Origin: Sorghum bicolor | Lineage: Eukaryota; Streptophyta; Magnoliopsida; Poales; Poaceae | NCBI RefSeq assembly: GCF_000003195.3 | Contig: NC_012875.2 | Location: 12,653,425-12,717,424, forward strand | Direction: 5' to 3' | Length of the DNA stretch: 64,000 nucleotides | Made by a program: the position numbers and the translations under genes | Shown: piece by piece, positions 48,708 through 60,222 of the stretch | How the letters are laid out: each line of letters starts with the position of its first letter | How positions within the stretch are numbered: the stretch's first letter is position 1 | The notes under the pieces: generated by a model | What the model was told of the DNA's origin: nothing | What the model saw: the letters and a program-made list of their open reading frames with translations, nothing else | Database searches by the model: none

Positions 48708-50048
48708 TGTTGACGGTCCTTAAGTATCAAATTTAACTATCAAATAAACAAAGAAAAGGATCCAAATGAAATCAACATCGAGACTTAGGGTTTTATCTGA
48801 CAGAATTCCACGAGTTTTGGTGTTTGTCTATTTCTGCAGGGGGTTATCAGGAAATACGGAAGAAAGGCCCACACGTCGGGATTACATAGAGATATTAACG
48901 TGCTGCGCAATTATCTTACTTCTAGAAGACTCCAGAAGCCACGAGACCGAAGCGGAGGCGAAACGGGGCCAGAGACAGGGCGCCCGCCCTGTCCTACTGG
49001 GCGCCCGCCCACCTCCTGTGGCCAATCACGCTCAATCTTGCGGATTATGCTCCACCGATCTAAAGGATCAAGAATAACCATTCAATCAATGTCGGTTTGA
49101 TCCGACGGCCCAGGTTCACTTGAGGGGACTATATAACCAGACCCCCTGGCCCCTGGAGGAGGCACCCCTTGATCATTATTCATTATTCATAGACAGAGCA
49201 AAAGCTAGGGTTTAGAGATGAGAGCTCTCCTCTCTTCTCTAAACTAGAGTAGATCTAGATAGTAGCGAGATGGAGAGCGAAGGAGGCTTAGAGGAGAGGC
49301 CGGCCTGTCGGTTCTTCCTCCGGTTGTACTTCGCCATGATCAAGCTCTAATCAAGCTTGCTCATGGGATGACTCTGGTAATCTACTTCTAATTCATTATG
49401 CAATTACTAATCATGTATGTTCTGGTTCACAACTCTTTTGAGTACTTCTAATCTATAGGACCCTATATGTTAGAGTTGTAGTATAGGTGTAAGCGTGGTG
49501 CTTAGACCTAGATTACTTGTGGATATCCCCTGACTAGCTGGATCGTGTGGTAGGCCGCGTAGGTGACAGTTACGTTGGTCCCCTGTAGTCCACCTCTCGT
49601 TAGCAGGACGGGTAGGGTTTATGGGCCTAAGGATAAGCATCCTTTGTGGTGTACTCTTATCACGTGGTTCGTCCCAGACATAGACATACCCCTTTGAAGT
49701 AGAGAAACCATAGTTATCCTCTCTATTCTGCTACCATCGCCCATATAATAGTATTGCTCTACTCTCTATTCCCCTATTATTACCCATTGTTATCTTACCT
49801 TTAATATTGTTCTTATTCAATTCTACCATCTTTCCTATTTACACCTATTTACTTATCTTGGTTAAGTTAGAGCGTAGATCAGTTCTCCCGTTTCCCTATG
49901 GATACGATAAAACCTTTAACCGGGTGAAAGCTTCAACGGTATCCGTGCGCTTGCGGATTATCTGTGTGCGTATAAATACCATAGTACACTCTAGTGCCAT
50001 GCTGGGGATGACAACCTAGTATTCAAGTGGTGTTAGCAAGTGTCAACA
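48708..50048 (+). repeat. 3' LTR of the Gag-only element (1341 bp)
   Basis: Collinear with 41969-43309 without indels, with about 13 substitutions. Ends GTGTCAACA, followed by the duplicated CAAGG and then by the resuming host gag. Confidence 0.93.
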
Positions 50049-50053
50049 CAAGG

Positions 50054-50295
50054 CTCCATGACTGTCGCTGAGTACCGTGACAAGTTCGCTCAATTGTCAC
50101 GTTACGCTCCGGGTGAAGTAGCCAAGGATTTTGACAAGCAACGTCGTTTCCTGAAAGGACTGTATGATGGTCTGCAACTGCAGTTGATGTCCAATGTTTA
50201 CCCCAGCTTCTAGGAACTTGTGAACCGCGCTATTGTGATTGACAATAAGCGCAAAGAGATGGATGCTAAGAAGAGGAAGATTCAGGGGCAGGCAT
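50054..50295 (+). pseudogene. gag: Host gag, middle part
   Basis: About 80 codons between two insertions, in frame with 41448-41968 once the CAAGG duplicate is removed. It holds the end of the capsid domain (AEYRDKFAQLSRYAP and RRFLKGLYDGL segments) and a Lys/Arg-rich stretch. A TAG at 50211-50213 interrupts it. Confidence 0.85.
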
Positions 50296-51392
50296 TGAAG
50301 GGTCGAGATGGCGGACTAGAGGGGGGGTGAATAGTCCTTTCTAAAACTTAACGCGCCGGCTAACCGAAATCAGTGCGGAATTAAAACTATCGGTCTAGCC
50401 AAGACTATACCCCTCTATCTATGTTCCTTAGCACCTTGTGAAAGATCCTAAACAAGCAAACAAGGTGCTACCTTAGCAAGAGCTCACCTAACCAATTCTA
50501 GAAGCAAGGTCACACAAACCTATGCCACTAGTACTTTGCAAACCGGAGAGCTCCTACACAACTAGTAAGCAAAAGCACAAAGCTCCTAAGCTCACTAACA
50601 ATGCTCAATAACAAGGCAACCAATGCCAAATCAGAGAGCGCAAATTACTTAGCTACACAAACTAAGCAATGTGACTAACAAGGTTACACAAACTAAATTA
50701 GTCACGCAAGGGAACTACTTCTAGCTACACAAGCAAGAAGGTAACTAGCAAGCTACACAAGCTAACTAATTACAAGAGCAACTACACAAGCACAAGTATA
50801 TGAAAGTAAGAACAAGCTTGTGTTAGGGACTTTGCAAACCAACGGGAAGAACAATGTTGACACGATGATTTTCTCCCGAGGTTCACTTGGTTGCCACCAA
50901 GCTACGTCCCCGTTGAGACAAGCTCCAAGGTTGCCGCCGGTCCTCTTGCTAGTGGTGACCCGCAAGTCACACTCTCCCACATGGAGTGCTTACCACAAGC
51001 TCTAGCACTTGACCCAGCCGGACCACTTGTCGCTCTTCACGTCTCGCTCAACTAGAGTTGCTCTTCGCGATCCCCGCGGGGTGAGCACCGTACCCCTCAC
51101 AATCTCTTCTCCGGAGCACCGCACAATCTCCTTGCGTGCTTCGACGGAGTCACAAGCCACCAAGCCGTCTAGGAGGTGGCAACCTCCAAGAGTAACAAGC
51201 ACAACCGGCTTGCAACACGAACACCTAGTGCCACTCTATGCAATCTCTCAATGCAACGCACTAGAATCACTCACTTGCTATTGATTCGCACTCTTGCAAG
51301 CACAAGTGAGTTAGAGGCTTTCCTAGCACTCCCCAAGCATGGACACTAAGTCCCAAGGGTGCTCAGCACCAGCCAAGGCTGGCCACCACTTC

Positions 51393-51400
51393 TATTTATA
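51393..51400 (-). promoter_or_regulatory. Putative TATA box of the Copia LTR (left copy)
   Basis: On the minus strand GGGGCTATAAATAGAAG. The same sequence is at 58938-58946 in the other LTR. The palindrome cluster lies directly upstream on this strand, as expected for a promoter with proximal repeat elements. Confidence 0.6.
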
Positions 51401-51450
51401 GCCCCAAGGGCTAAACTAGCTGTTACCCTTCACTGCGCAAAAGTCGACCA

Positions 51451-51916
51451 CACCGGACGCGTCCTAGTTCACACCGGACGCGTCCGGTATTGACCAGACC
51501 AGCGTCCGGTGCTCTTGACCGTTAGAAAACTAGCCGTTGTCTCTGACACTGACAGGGCACCGGACTCTCACTTTTGAAATACCGGACGCGTCCTAGTTCA
51601 CACCGGACGCGTCCGGTATGCACCGGACGCAAACTCAGAGAGCGTCGCAAAACTTGAACCAACACCGGTCGCAACACCGGACGCACACACCGGACGGTCC
51701 GGTGTGCACCGGACTCACACCCAGAGAGCTCTGCAAGAGGAGTTTGCACCGGACGCCAACTCGGACGCGTCCTAGTTCACACCGGACGCGTCCGGTGTGC
51801 ACCGGACGCAAACTCAGAGAGTTTCACCGAGAAACGAGCTCACCGGACGAGGCACACCGGACTCTACGCGAAAACTGTTTCCGCGTCCGGTGCCTCAACT
51901 CGGACGCGTCCGGCTT
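51451..51916. repeat. Cluster of CACCGGACGCGTCC repeats and ACCGGACGCGTCCGGT palindromes (left LTR)
   Basis: Many variants of CACCGGACGC occur in about 470 bp, several forming the 16-bp palindrome ACCGGACGCGTCCGGT (for example around 51475-51490, 51603-51619 and 51780-51797). The region is very CpG-rich against AT-rich surroundings. Open frames here (51618-52037 plus, 51522-51749 minus) reflect the repeat. Confidence 0.85.
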
Positions 51917-52650
51917 GACAGCACTGCGCGAAACGAACTCCAACTTCTTCCCTTGCATCCATGTGCCAACACCAAAGTGTCTCCACACTTGTGCATGTGT
52001 GTTAGCATTTTCTCAAACATTTTTCCAAGGGAGTTAGCCTCTCAACTTGCCACGCCACTCGATCCTAACACGTATGCAAAGTTAGATCGCTCAAGTGGCA
52101 CTAGATGACCGATATGCAAACAAGTTTGCCCCTCTTGATAGTACGGCCATCTATCCTAAATCCAGTCATAAACTTCTCTACACACCTATGACCGGTGAAA
52201 TGGAAATGCCCTAGGTTATACCTTTGCCTTGCGCTTTCCATTCCATCTCCTCCAATGTTGATGCAACACATGCACCAACCAATCACCAAATGATATGATC
52301 CACTTCATATCATCACGTGACCGTATTGGTTCATCGATCTTGACCTCACTTGCTCTTCACCGTTGCCTCGGTCCATCGGCGCCAAGTCATGCTCAAGCTT
52401 CACCGTCACACGCGGTCCCTCGCTTCAAAGCCTCCGACTTGCCCTTCACTCTTGCAACCGGTCCATCAAGCCAAGCCTCATCTTGATCTTCTCCACCTTG
52501 GTCACATGACTCCATGTCATGTCTCATATGCAATGAGCTCCTCCATCATCACATCATCACCTGTGGACTAATCTCCTGTGTATCTCACAAAAACACTATT
52601 AGTCCACCTAAGTTGTCACTCAATTACCAAAACCAAACAAGGACCTTTCA

Positions 52651-52667
52651 ATCTCCCCCTTTTTGGT
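52651..52667 (-). other. Polypurine tract of the Copia-type element
   Basis: ATCTCCCCCTTTTTGGT on the plus strand is ACCAAAAAGGGGGAGAT on the element's strand, ending at the LTR boundary. Confidence 0.85.
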
Positions 52668-54130
52668 AATTGATGACAACTCTACAAAGATATGGAAATT
52701 AAGCTTTTTCAAGCTAGCACTTCACACAAGTGTAAATTGCTAACTTGTTTTGGATTTTATGCTACTTATCCAACATTTAAGCTCTATGTCAAGATTTGGA
52801 TAAGCACCACAAAACCCTACTAAGTGCTAAGGTGTATAGAATAAACCTTTGTAGCTCGATACCAAAATCGATATCATTTGAAGTATTCAATGTACACCAT
52901 CCTTAGCACCATGAGTAGCTAGACAACAAAAACACTAGAAACCCCGTGAGATCAACATTAAAAGCAAGGGTCTAGTCTTTACTTGAAGAACACAAGTCTA
53001 GCTACCAACCTATGCATGCTAGTTATCATATCATCAATCAAGTTCTATAACTAGCATACACCACACAAGCATGCATATGGAATTTGAAAACTTATGCAAT
53101 GCAAGCAAGCACATGAATATGCACAAATCAAATGCAAACAAACAAGGTTTATGAGCTTGCTCCCCCTACTTGTGTGCTTCTCTTTTGTCCAAGAATTTTG
53201 ATCCATCATATTTTCTTTTAATGTTGCTCCCTTGTCCATGTCCATCTTTGATCTCTCCCCCTTGAAATATATCTTTTGTTGTCCAACTTATCGCATGATT
53301 ATATCTTTGTTCCAACTTCTCCCCCTTTGTCATCAATTTCCATAAAAGGTATGTGATACCAATTAAATCTTGATACCAATTGAGAAAGAGTGAATCACAA
53401 TGTGACAAAGGATTGCATTGGGATAGATGGTTGAGGCTTGAATTTTGCATTTTTGATGGACATTACCATATGTGTAGGAATGACATTTACTTAATTGCTC
53501 TTGAGATACCACATAGGATCTTTGACCTTGAGACCATTTGGTGCGGCACTCCCCCTATGTCATAGCATGGGTCATTCACTTGTCAATCTTGTTGGTGAGG
53601 GAACTTGCTTCGCATGATGATCACTTAAAGTTGAGGATCACTTGTGGAACCACCTTCTTGTAGGATAGATACCATATGTATAAGTGTGATACTTGAAAGA
53701 TCTTGTCCGATACCATATGGAAATCTTCTTCCAATTGAAGATCTTCTAGTATGGAACCACTTGTTTGCTTTCTTGAACATTTGCTATCATGATTACCAAT
53801 TGTAGGATACCAATTGAGGAAACATTTGTGTTTAGATATCCATTTGCATTGTTGTCTTGTTCTTGTACTCTAATCATCATGAGCTTCTAATTGTAGACTT
53901 GAACTATGTTGATTTGACTAAGCTTCCAAGTCCGGTTTGAACCAATGACAAGCTTTTTCACACCTCACATTAAGGGTTATCTTGCCAATGTTGTCCTTGT
54001 TACTTGTTAACAATTCAAAATAGATCAAGTACTTGGGTTCACTAGCTCATGAACAAACTCATATACATACCACTAGATCAACTAATCATTCAAGCAACAG
54101 TGGTAGGTTATGAATTTAAAACTTTTTATT

Positions 54131-54300
54131 TGTTATGCATGATCCTATTTAGCATGTACTATATTGGAGTGGAGGAATGTCAATAAGATTCCAATTTAGC
54201 ATGTACATTTGTTATGCATGATCCTATTTAGCATGTACATTACAATGATACCTTTGCTATCTTGGAGTGGAGGAATGTCAATAAGATTCCAATTTAGCTC
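54131..54300. repeat. Interrupted tandem duplication
   Basis: TGTTATGCATGATCCTATTT at 54131 recurs at 54210, and GGAGTGGAGGAATGTCAATAA near 54166 recurs near 54265, each followed by AGATTCCAATTTAGC. Confidence 0.85.
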
Positions 54301-55929
54301 CAAATAGCAATGTGAAGTCCAACTATAAGCTTGGTGAAGACCAATTTTCAATGCCAATTGATAGATCAAATCTTCACCCATATGAAATGAAAACCACTTT
54401 ATGATCAAGTGCACTATCTTGTTGTGGTTGACTTGCTTCTTCTTTTGACCATTGCTTGCATGAAAGAACTACTAAGAATATCACTTGAAATAGCATGACT
54501 AGCTCTCTTTTGGGTTGTTGCTTGCTTTCTTGATCAATCCTTTTGATTGCTTCAACTAAGCATCTCAAATGTCCTTTAGATCACCAGTTCCATGCTAGCC
54601 TTCCAAGCACCACACTTGGTTTACCCACTCCTCGGGCGGTACGCCCCTCACATAGGGAGAAGTGACCTCTCTCCAAAGAACAATTCTTGATACTCACTTG
54701 AATTGCTTTGATTGATTGATTCAAGTGATGGACTTAATATGATGAGTAACCATGAATCCTTCTTTAATTCCTTTTCTTTCTACTTGTTTAAGTCCTTTTA
54801 TTTCTACTAAATGATCTCCAATAGTCACTAGAACTTAATCTTCATTCTCATCTTGAGTTTGATCTTGATCTTCAATTTGAGTACTAAATGTGTACACCAA
54901 GTACATTTCACAACCAAATGCCCTTGTACTCATTACTTGTCATGCTTATAGATCAATTCAAAACCAAACTTAGGTGCCTCAAACACTTATAACTATATTT
55001 CCAACTTGAGGACCTTTCAATTGAAGTGACTTTAGACCAATAATTGTCACTTTTCTGGCAGATTCTGTACCTTTTAAAGAAATATCCATATCTCACAATG
55101 TACAGATCCAAATGCCACGAAATTTTGTGGAGATGTGATTTACTGAGTCATCTAGCAGCTGTAAAAGTTTGATCTTCATTTGACTTCTAGATTGCTACCA
55201 GATTTCAATTCTTCCACCACTATTACATGCTGAAAACTGCTGCACTATAGCTGATAAGATCCACTCCAAAACCGAAGTATCCCTTATCCAATTCTCATGA
55301 AATTTCTACAGCATCTTCTATGATAATTGTACAGCATGCATACCAAATTTCAAGCCATTTCAAATAGATTTGATCACTCAAACTCAGACTTGATCTCAGC
55401 TAGCTCAGGTTTTCAATATAGGACAGATTTCAAGCAATTGAGCTATACTTGTTCAAATTGAATCAAACTTGAAATCAACTTGATTGAATGCATTCACAAG
55501 ACATGTATCAATTCAATCCACTTACTAAATGTTACCTTATGAACTTATCCAACCCAAATCAATCCAAACTTGATTACTAAGCATTTAATCCATTCAAACA
55601 TCTTATAGCAAGCAACATTGCATATATATCCAATTCAATCAACTCATATGCACCCAAATAAATGTGATCAACAAATATATACCTTGGTTATCTCATGATC
55701 ATCTAATTTGCAAGTTTCAACTCATGTATTTGCAAGCCATCAAATGATCCAATAAATCACCACAACTTGAATATTACACTTGTATGTTGTAGCACATTTG
55801 GACTTCACTATCTTGTCATGGCATTGGGTTTCAATGTGCACTAGGCTTCAATACTTGACTCAATCATATGATGAACAATTATAGGATTAATTGAATCAAG
55901 TCTCCAATGCCGATGGTACCTACAAACAA

Positions 55930-57789
55930 TCATCCACTTTTTGATGGTACCCAAACTAGTTTGGGTCCTCTCAAGTTAGGTGCAACATACTTAGGTGATG
56001 CCTTAGTATGAATAGCGGGATGTTTTGCAATGGTAACCATATAGGTACCATTACCATCCTTTCTAAGCATATTATGGTTATCAATTGAAATAGGCTTAGA
56101 ACTATTACCTAGGGGACATGAATGAGCCATGTGTCCCCTTTTCCGGCATAAGTAGCAACTTCTTTTGGATTGAGCCTTTTCTTCCTTGCTCATGTGTTGC
56201 TTCTTATTGCCTTGCCTCTTGAGAGTTGCTTGAGCCTTCTTCTCAAGCTTGGTAGGACACCTCGAGGAAAAGTGTCCATCATTCTTGCACTCAAAACATT
56301 TGATGTGAGAGAGGTCTTTTGATGATCTTGATTGTCTACCTCCCCTTCTTGTCTTCTTCCTCATCATCCCCATGTCACCACCATCTTCATGGTAGATCTT
56401 GACTTGAGCTTGGGGCTTCTTTTCTTGCTCAACTTGTGGCTTTTGTTGAGGCTTCGCTTGATGTTTCACCAATTGCTTGGTTGGGCACATTGAGGTGAGA
56501 TGACCCCAAGTGCGACACTTGAAGCACTTAACATGCTTTAGCCTCTCTTCTTCTTTCATCTTCTTGAGCTTCTCTTTTTTTGGGCATCCATTAGCAAGAT
56601 GTCCCTCTTCATGGCACCGATAGCACATGAAATGAGAAAGCTTCCTCTTTTCTTGCTTTCTTTTGCCCTTTGTCATCTTCTTCTTGAAGCCAAGGCCACA
56701 CTTGTCACCATAGTTTCTTTGAGTCTTCAATATGTGCTCAAAGGTGACTTTTGAGTAGTAGCACCTCTCTAGCTTGTTGCTCAAATTATTCACTTCATTT
56801 TTGAGCTCATTGTTCTCCTTCAAAATGTTAGTCTCACAAGACATAGAAGTAGTACAAGCATCTAAATGTGAAGAACATGGCATAGATAATAAATCATCAC
56901 AAAAGGTGGATACATGCTTCTTTTCTACATCACAAGGGTTAGTAATATCACATGATTGATCATTTGACCCACATGATGAGCTCTCACTAGTTTTAGTTTC
57001 TTCATTAGAAATCTTCTTAGTGAGAAAAGCATGATCTTTTACCAAGTTATCATGAGTGACACAAAGTTCCTCATGAATCAATTTTAGCTCCTCATGTGAA
57101 CAAGTAGTAACATAAAGTAGATGCTTTTGTTGTTCACATGTGGTCTTTAGAAATGAGTTTTCATTTTTCAATTTACTTGTTTTATCCATCTCATTTCTTA
57201 AAGCTTTGGTGAGTCTACATACAAGCTCAAAATTTGGATCATCACAATCAACAATCACACCTCCAATAGATACCCTGCCGTCGCCGTGAGACATGGAGGA
57301 ATGTGATGAAGTGGATGAGCTTGTAGAAGCATCACTCTCATAGCCATCATCTTCATCTTCACTTGACCATGAGGTGGAGCAATCCTCCACAACCACCTTA
57401 TTGTGGTCATGCTCAACATCCTCATGTATCTCCACCTTTGGTTCCTCCTTTTTGAACTTGCCATCATCCCATGTGGAGGAATCACCGAAGGTGTGTTTGA
57501 TAGACTCCCACATTTCATATGCGGTTCCTTTGGAGTTTATCCTATCAAACAACTCAAAGCTCAAAGATTTCATTAGATAACAATAAGCTTCACAATCAAG
57601 TTCAAAGAGAACCTTTTGAGCTTTGGTGAGATTCTTATGGTCCAAGTTGTGTGTGAGACCATTAGTGACAATCCACCAAAATTTAGGTCCCTTTGCACGA
57701 AAATGATCAAGCATGTGATTTTTCCAAAGTGCAAAGTTTGTACCATAAAAAATGTGTGTCTCACAATCATCTATCCCACTAGACGCCAT
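55930..57789 (-). CDS. gag: Copia-type Gag protein with four CCHC zinc knuckles
   Basis: 619 codons, uninterrupted, starting 33 codons or so inside the primer-site end of the element. The N-terminal part (FYGTNFALWKNHM near residues 14-26, then KAQKVLFELDCEAYCYL) is the Copia Gag fold (DUF4219/UBN2-like). An acidic Ser-rich region (about 130-180) and a coiled-coil region (about 195-345) follow. CCHC knuckles (C-x2-C-x4-H-x4-C) lie near residues 388, 421, 497 and 544, separated by Lys/Gln-rich linkers; one or two is the usual number. The protein ends in GPKLVWVPSKSG, where relatives pass into protease; here a TGA follows and no pol is found. It would bind RNA and build particles, relying on another Copia's enzymes. 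Confidence 0.9.
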   Translation of the reverse strand: MASSGIDDCETHIFYGTNFALWKNHMLDHFRAKGPKFWWIVTNGLTHNLDHKNLTKAQKVLFELDCEAYCYLMKSLSFELFDRINSKGTAYEMWESIKHTFGDSSTWDDGKFKKEEPKVEIHEDVEHDHNKVVVEDCSTSWSSEDEDDGYESDASTSSSTSSHSSMSHGDGRVSIGGVIVDCDDPNFELVCRLTKALRNEMDKTSKLKNENSFLKTTCEQQKHLLYVTTCSHEELKLIHEELCVTHDNLVKDHAFLTKKISNEETKTSESSSCGSNDQSCDITNPCDVEKKHVSTFCDDLLSMPCSSHLDACTTSMSCETNILKENNELKNEVNNLSNKLERCYYSKVTFEHILKTQRNYGDKCGLGFKKKMTKGKRKQEKRKLSHFMCYRCHEEGHLANGCPKKEKLKKMKEEERLKHVKCFKCRTWGHLTSMCPTKQLVKHQAKPQQKPQVEQEKKPQAQVKIYHEDGGDMGMMRKKTRRGGRQSRSSKDLSHIKCFECKNDGHFSSRCPTKLEKKAQATLKRQGNKKQHMSKEEKAQSKRSCYLCRKRGHMAHSCPLGNSSKPISIDNHNMLRKDGNGTYMVTIAKHPAIHTKASPKYVAPNLRGPKLVWVPSKSG

Positions 57790-57822
57790 CCTCTCGGGTC
57801 GGTGAAGACCACAAATGAGAGA

Positions 57823-57838
57823 CCTAGCTTTGATACCA
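57823..57838 (-). other. Primer-binding site of the Copia-type element
   Basis: CCTAGCTTTGATACCA on the plus strand, i.e. TGGTATCAAAGCTAGG on the element's strand, 2 nt from the LTR. A tRNA-Met type site. Confidence 0.85.
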
Positions 57839-57840
57839 CT

Positions 57841-60217
57841 TGAAGGGTCGAGATGGCGGACTAGAGGGGGGGGTGAATAGTCCTTTCTAAAACTTAACGC
57901 GCCGGCTAACCAAAATCAGTGCGGAATTAAAACTATCGGTCTAGCCAAGACTATACCCCTCTATCTAAGTTCCTTAGCACCTTGTGAAAGATCCTAAACA
58001 AGAAAACAAGGTGCTACCTTAGCAAGAGCTCACCTAACCAATTCTACAAGCAAGGTCACAGAAACCTATGCCACTAGTACTTTGCAAACTGGAGAGCTCC
58101 TACACAACAAGTAAGCAAAAGCACAAAGCTCCTAAGCTCACTAGCAATGCTCAATAACAAGGCAACCAATGACAAATTAGAGAGCGCAAATTACTTAGCT
58201 ACACAAACTAAGCAATGTGACTAACAAGGTTACACAAACTAAATTAGTCACGCAAGGGAACTACTTCTAGCTACACAAGCAAGAAGGTAACTAGCAAGCT
58301 ACACAAGCTAACTAATTACAAGAGCAACTACACAAGCACAAGTATCTGTAAGTAAGAACAAGCTTGTGCTAGGGACTTTGCAAACCAACGGGAAGAACAA
58401 TGTTGACACGATGATTTTCTCCCGAGGTTCACTTGGTTGCCACCAAGCTACGTCCCCGTTGAGACAAGCTCCAAGGTTGCCGCCGGTCCTCTTGCTAGTG
58501 GTGACCCGCAAGTCACACTCTCCCATGTGGAGTGCTTACCACAAGCTCTAGCACTTGACCCAGCCGGACCACTTGTCGCTCTTCACGTCTCGCTCAACTA
58601 GAGTTGCTCTTCGCGATCCCCGCGGGGTGAGCACCGTACCCCTCACAATCTCTTCTCCGGAGCACCGCACAATCTCCTTGCGTGCTTCGACGGAGTCACA
58701 AGCCACCAAGCCGTCTAGGAGGTGGCAACCTCCAAGAGTAACAAGCACAACCGGCTTGCAACACGAACACCTAGTGCCACTCTATGCAATCTCTCAATGC
58801 AACGCACTAGAATCACTCACTTGCTATTGATTCGCACTCTTGCAAGCACAAGTGAGTTAGAGGCTTTCCTAGCACTCCCCAAGCATGGACACTAAGTCCC
58901 AAGGGTGCTCAGCACCAGCCAAGGCCGGCCACCACTTCTATTTATAGCCCCAAGGGCTAAACTAGCCGTTACCCTTCACTGCGCAAAAGTCGACCACACC
59001 GGACGCGTCCTAGTTCACACCGAACGCGTCCGGTATTGACCAGACCAGCGTCCGGTGCTCTTGACCGTTAGAAAACTAGCCATTGTCTCTGACACTGACA
59101 GGGCACCGGACTCTCACTTTTGAAATACCGGACGCGTCCTAGTTCACACCGGACGCGTCCGGTATGCACCGGACGCAAACTCAGAGAGCGTCGCAAAACT
59201 TGAACCAACACCGGTCGCAACACCGGACGCACACACCGGACGGTCCGGTGTGCACCGGACTCACACCCAGAGAGCTCTGCAAGAGGACTTTGCACCGGAC
59301 GCCAACTCGGACACGTCCTAGTTCACACCGGATGCGTCCGGTGTCCACCGGACGCAAACTCAGAGAGTTTCACCGAGAAACGAGCTCACCGGACGAGGCA
59401 CACCGGACTCTACGCGAAAACTGTTTCCGCGTCCGGTGCCTCAACTCGGACGCGTCCGACCTCATACCGGACGCGTCCGGCTTGACAGCATTGCGCGAAA
59501 CGAACTCCAACTTCTTCCCTTGCATCCATGTGCCAACACCAAAGTGTCTCCACACTTGTGCACGTGTGTTAGCATTTTCTCCAACATTTTTCCAAGGGAG
59601 TTCGCCTCTCAACTTGCCACGCCACTCGATCCTAACACGTATGCAAAGTTAGATCGCTCAAGTGGCACTAGATGACCGATATGCAAACAAGTTTGCCCCT
59701 CTTGATAGTACGGCCATCTATCCTAAATCCGGTCATAAACTTCTCTACACACCTATGACCGGTGAAATGGAAATGCCCTAGGTTATACCTTTGCCTTGCG
59801 CTTTCCATTCCATCTCCTCCAATGTTGATGCAACACATGCACCAACCAATCACCAAATGATATGATCCACTTCATATCATCATGTGACCGTATTGGTTCA
59901 TCGATCTTGACCTCACTTGCTCTTCACCGTTGCCTCGGTCCATCGGCGCCAAGTCTTGCTCAAGCTTCACTGTCACACGCGGTCCCTCGCTTCAAAGCCT
60001 CCGACTTGCCCTTCACTCTTGCAACCGGTCCATCAAGCCAAGCCTCATCTTGATCTTCTCCACCTTGGTCACATGACTCCATGTCATGTCTCATATGCAA
60101 TGAGCTCCTCCATCATCACATCATCACCTGTGGACTAATCTCCTGTGTATCTCACATAAACACTATTAGTCCACCTAAGTTGTCACTCAATTACCAAAAT
60201 CAAACAAGGACCTTTCA
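57841..60217 (-). repeat. 5' LTR (right copy) of the Copia-type element
   Basis: Collinear with the left copy but 22 bp longer, the extra unit being one ACCGGACGCGTCCG-type repeat at about 59457-59480. TATA box at 58938-58946 (minus). Ends AAGGACCTTTCA, followed by GGCAT. Confidence 0.92.
58998..59484. repeat. Cluster of CACCGGACGCGTCC repeats and palindromes (right LTR)
   Basis: Same cluster as in the left LTR with one more repeat unit and several palindrome-breaking C-to-T or G-to-A changes (for example CACCGAACGCG at 59019 and CCGGATGCG near 59328). Confidence 0.85.
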
Positions 60218-60222
60218 GGCAT

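Larger units (their letters stand above)
41969..50048 (+). mobile_element. Gag-only Athila/Tat-type element (TR-GAG-like), nested in host gag
   Basis: LTRs 41969-43309 and 48708-50048, both 1341 bp, ends TGTTGACGG...GTGTCAACA, target duplication CAAGG (41964-41968 and 50049-50053). Primer site at 43318-43335. The only sizeable ORF is a 521-codon Gag; about 3.6 kb of non-coding DNA follows. About 13 LTR-LTR differences by eye (about 1.0%) make it the youngest insertion here. LTR ends, primer site, promoter boxes and 3' non-coding blocks ally it with the 28288-37505 element, but the Gag proteins are clearly diverged. Confidence 0.93.
50296..52650 (-). repeat. 3' LTR (left copy) of the Copia-type element
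   Basis: Starts TGAAGGGTCGAGATGGCGG and ends AAGGACCTTTCA on the plus strand. Includes the palindrome cluster at 51451-51916 and a TATA box at 51393-51400 (minus). Open frames inside it recur in the other LTR and are not genes. Confidence 0.92.
52651..55929 (-). other. Non-coding internal region of the Copia-type element
   Basis: 3.28 kb with no protease, integrase or RT motif on either strand. Includes a 79-bp period partial duplication at about 54131-54300 and several CTCCCCC runs (53158-53170, 53258, 53320, 53547) that are polypurine on the element's strand. Short open frames are not supported. Confidence 0.75.
50296..60217 (-). mobile_element. Gag-only Copia-type element, nested in host gag
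   Basis: LTRs 50296-52650 (2355 bp) and 57841-60217 (2377 bp), ends TGAAGG...CCTTTCA, with a perfect GGCAT target duplication (50291-50295 and 60218-60222). The primer site lies beside the right LTR and the polypurine tract beside the left one, giving minus orientation. The only sizeable ORF is a 619-codon Gag with four CCHC knuckles; 3.3 kb of non-coding DNA separates it from the 3' LTR. About 35 substitutions plus one 22-bp indel between LTRs by eye (about 1.5%). The Gag C-terminus (GPKLVWVPSKSG) resembles the gag-pol junction of the SIRE/Maximus group, a tentative assignment. Confidence 0.92.

Noticed and set aside
48766..49077. 103-codon ORF in the LTR of the Gag-only element
   Set aside because: Same frame exists only as pieces in the other LTR (42071-42361, 42078-42338), without start conservation or recognisable domain.
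28288..50048. One single large element with LTRs at 28288 and 50048
   Set aside because: LTR lengths differ (1514 and 1341 bp) and each pair has its own perfect target duplication, so they are two separate insertions.
51522..52037. Arg/Thr/Pro-rich ORFs in the Copia LTR as real proteins
   Set aside because: They are translations of the CACCGGACGC repeat, occur on both strands and are duplicated in the other LTR.
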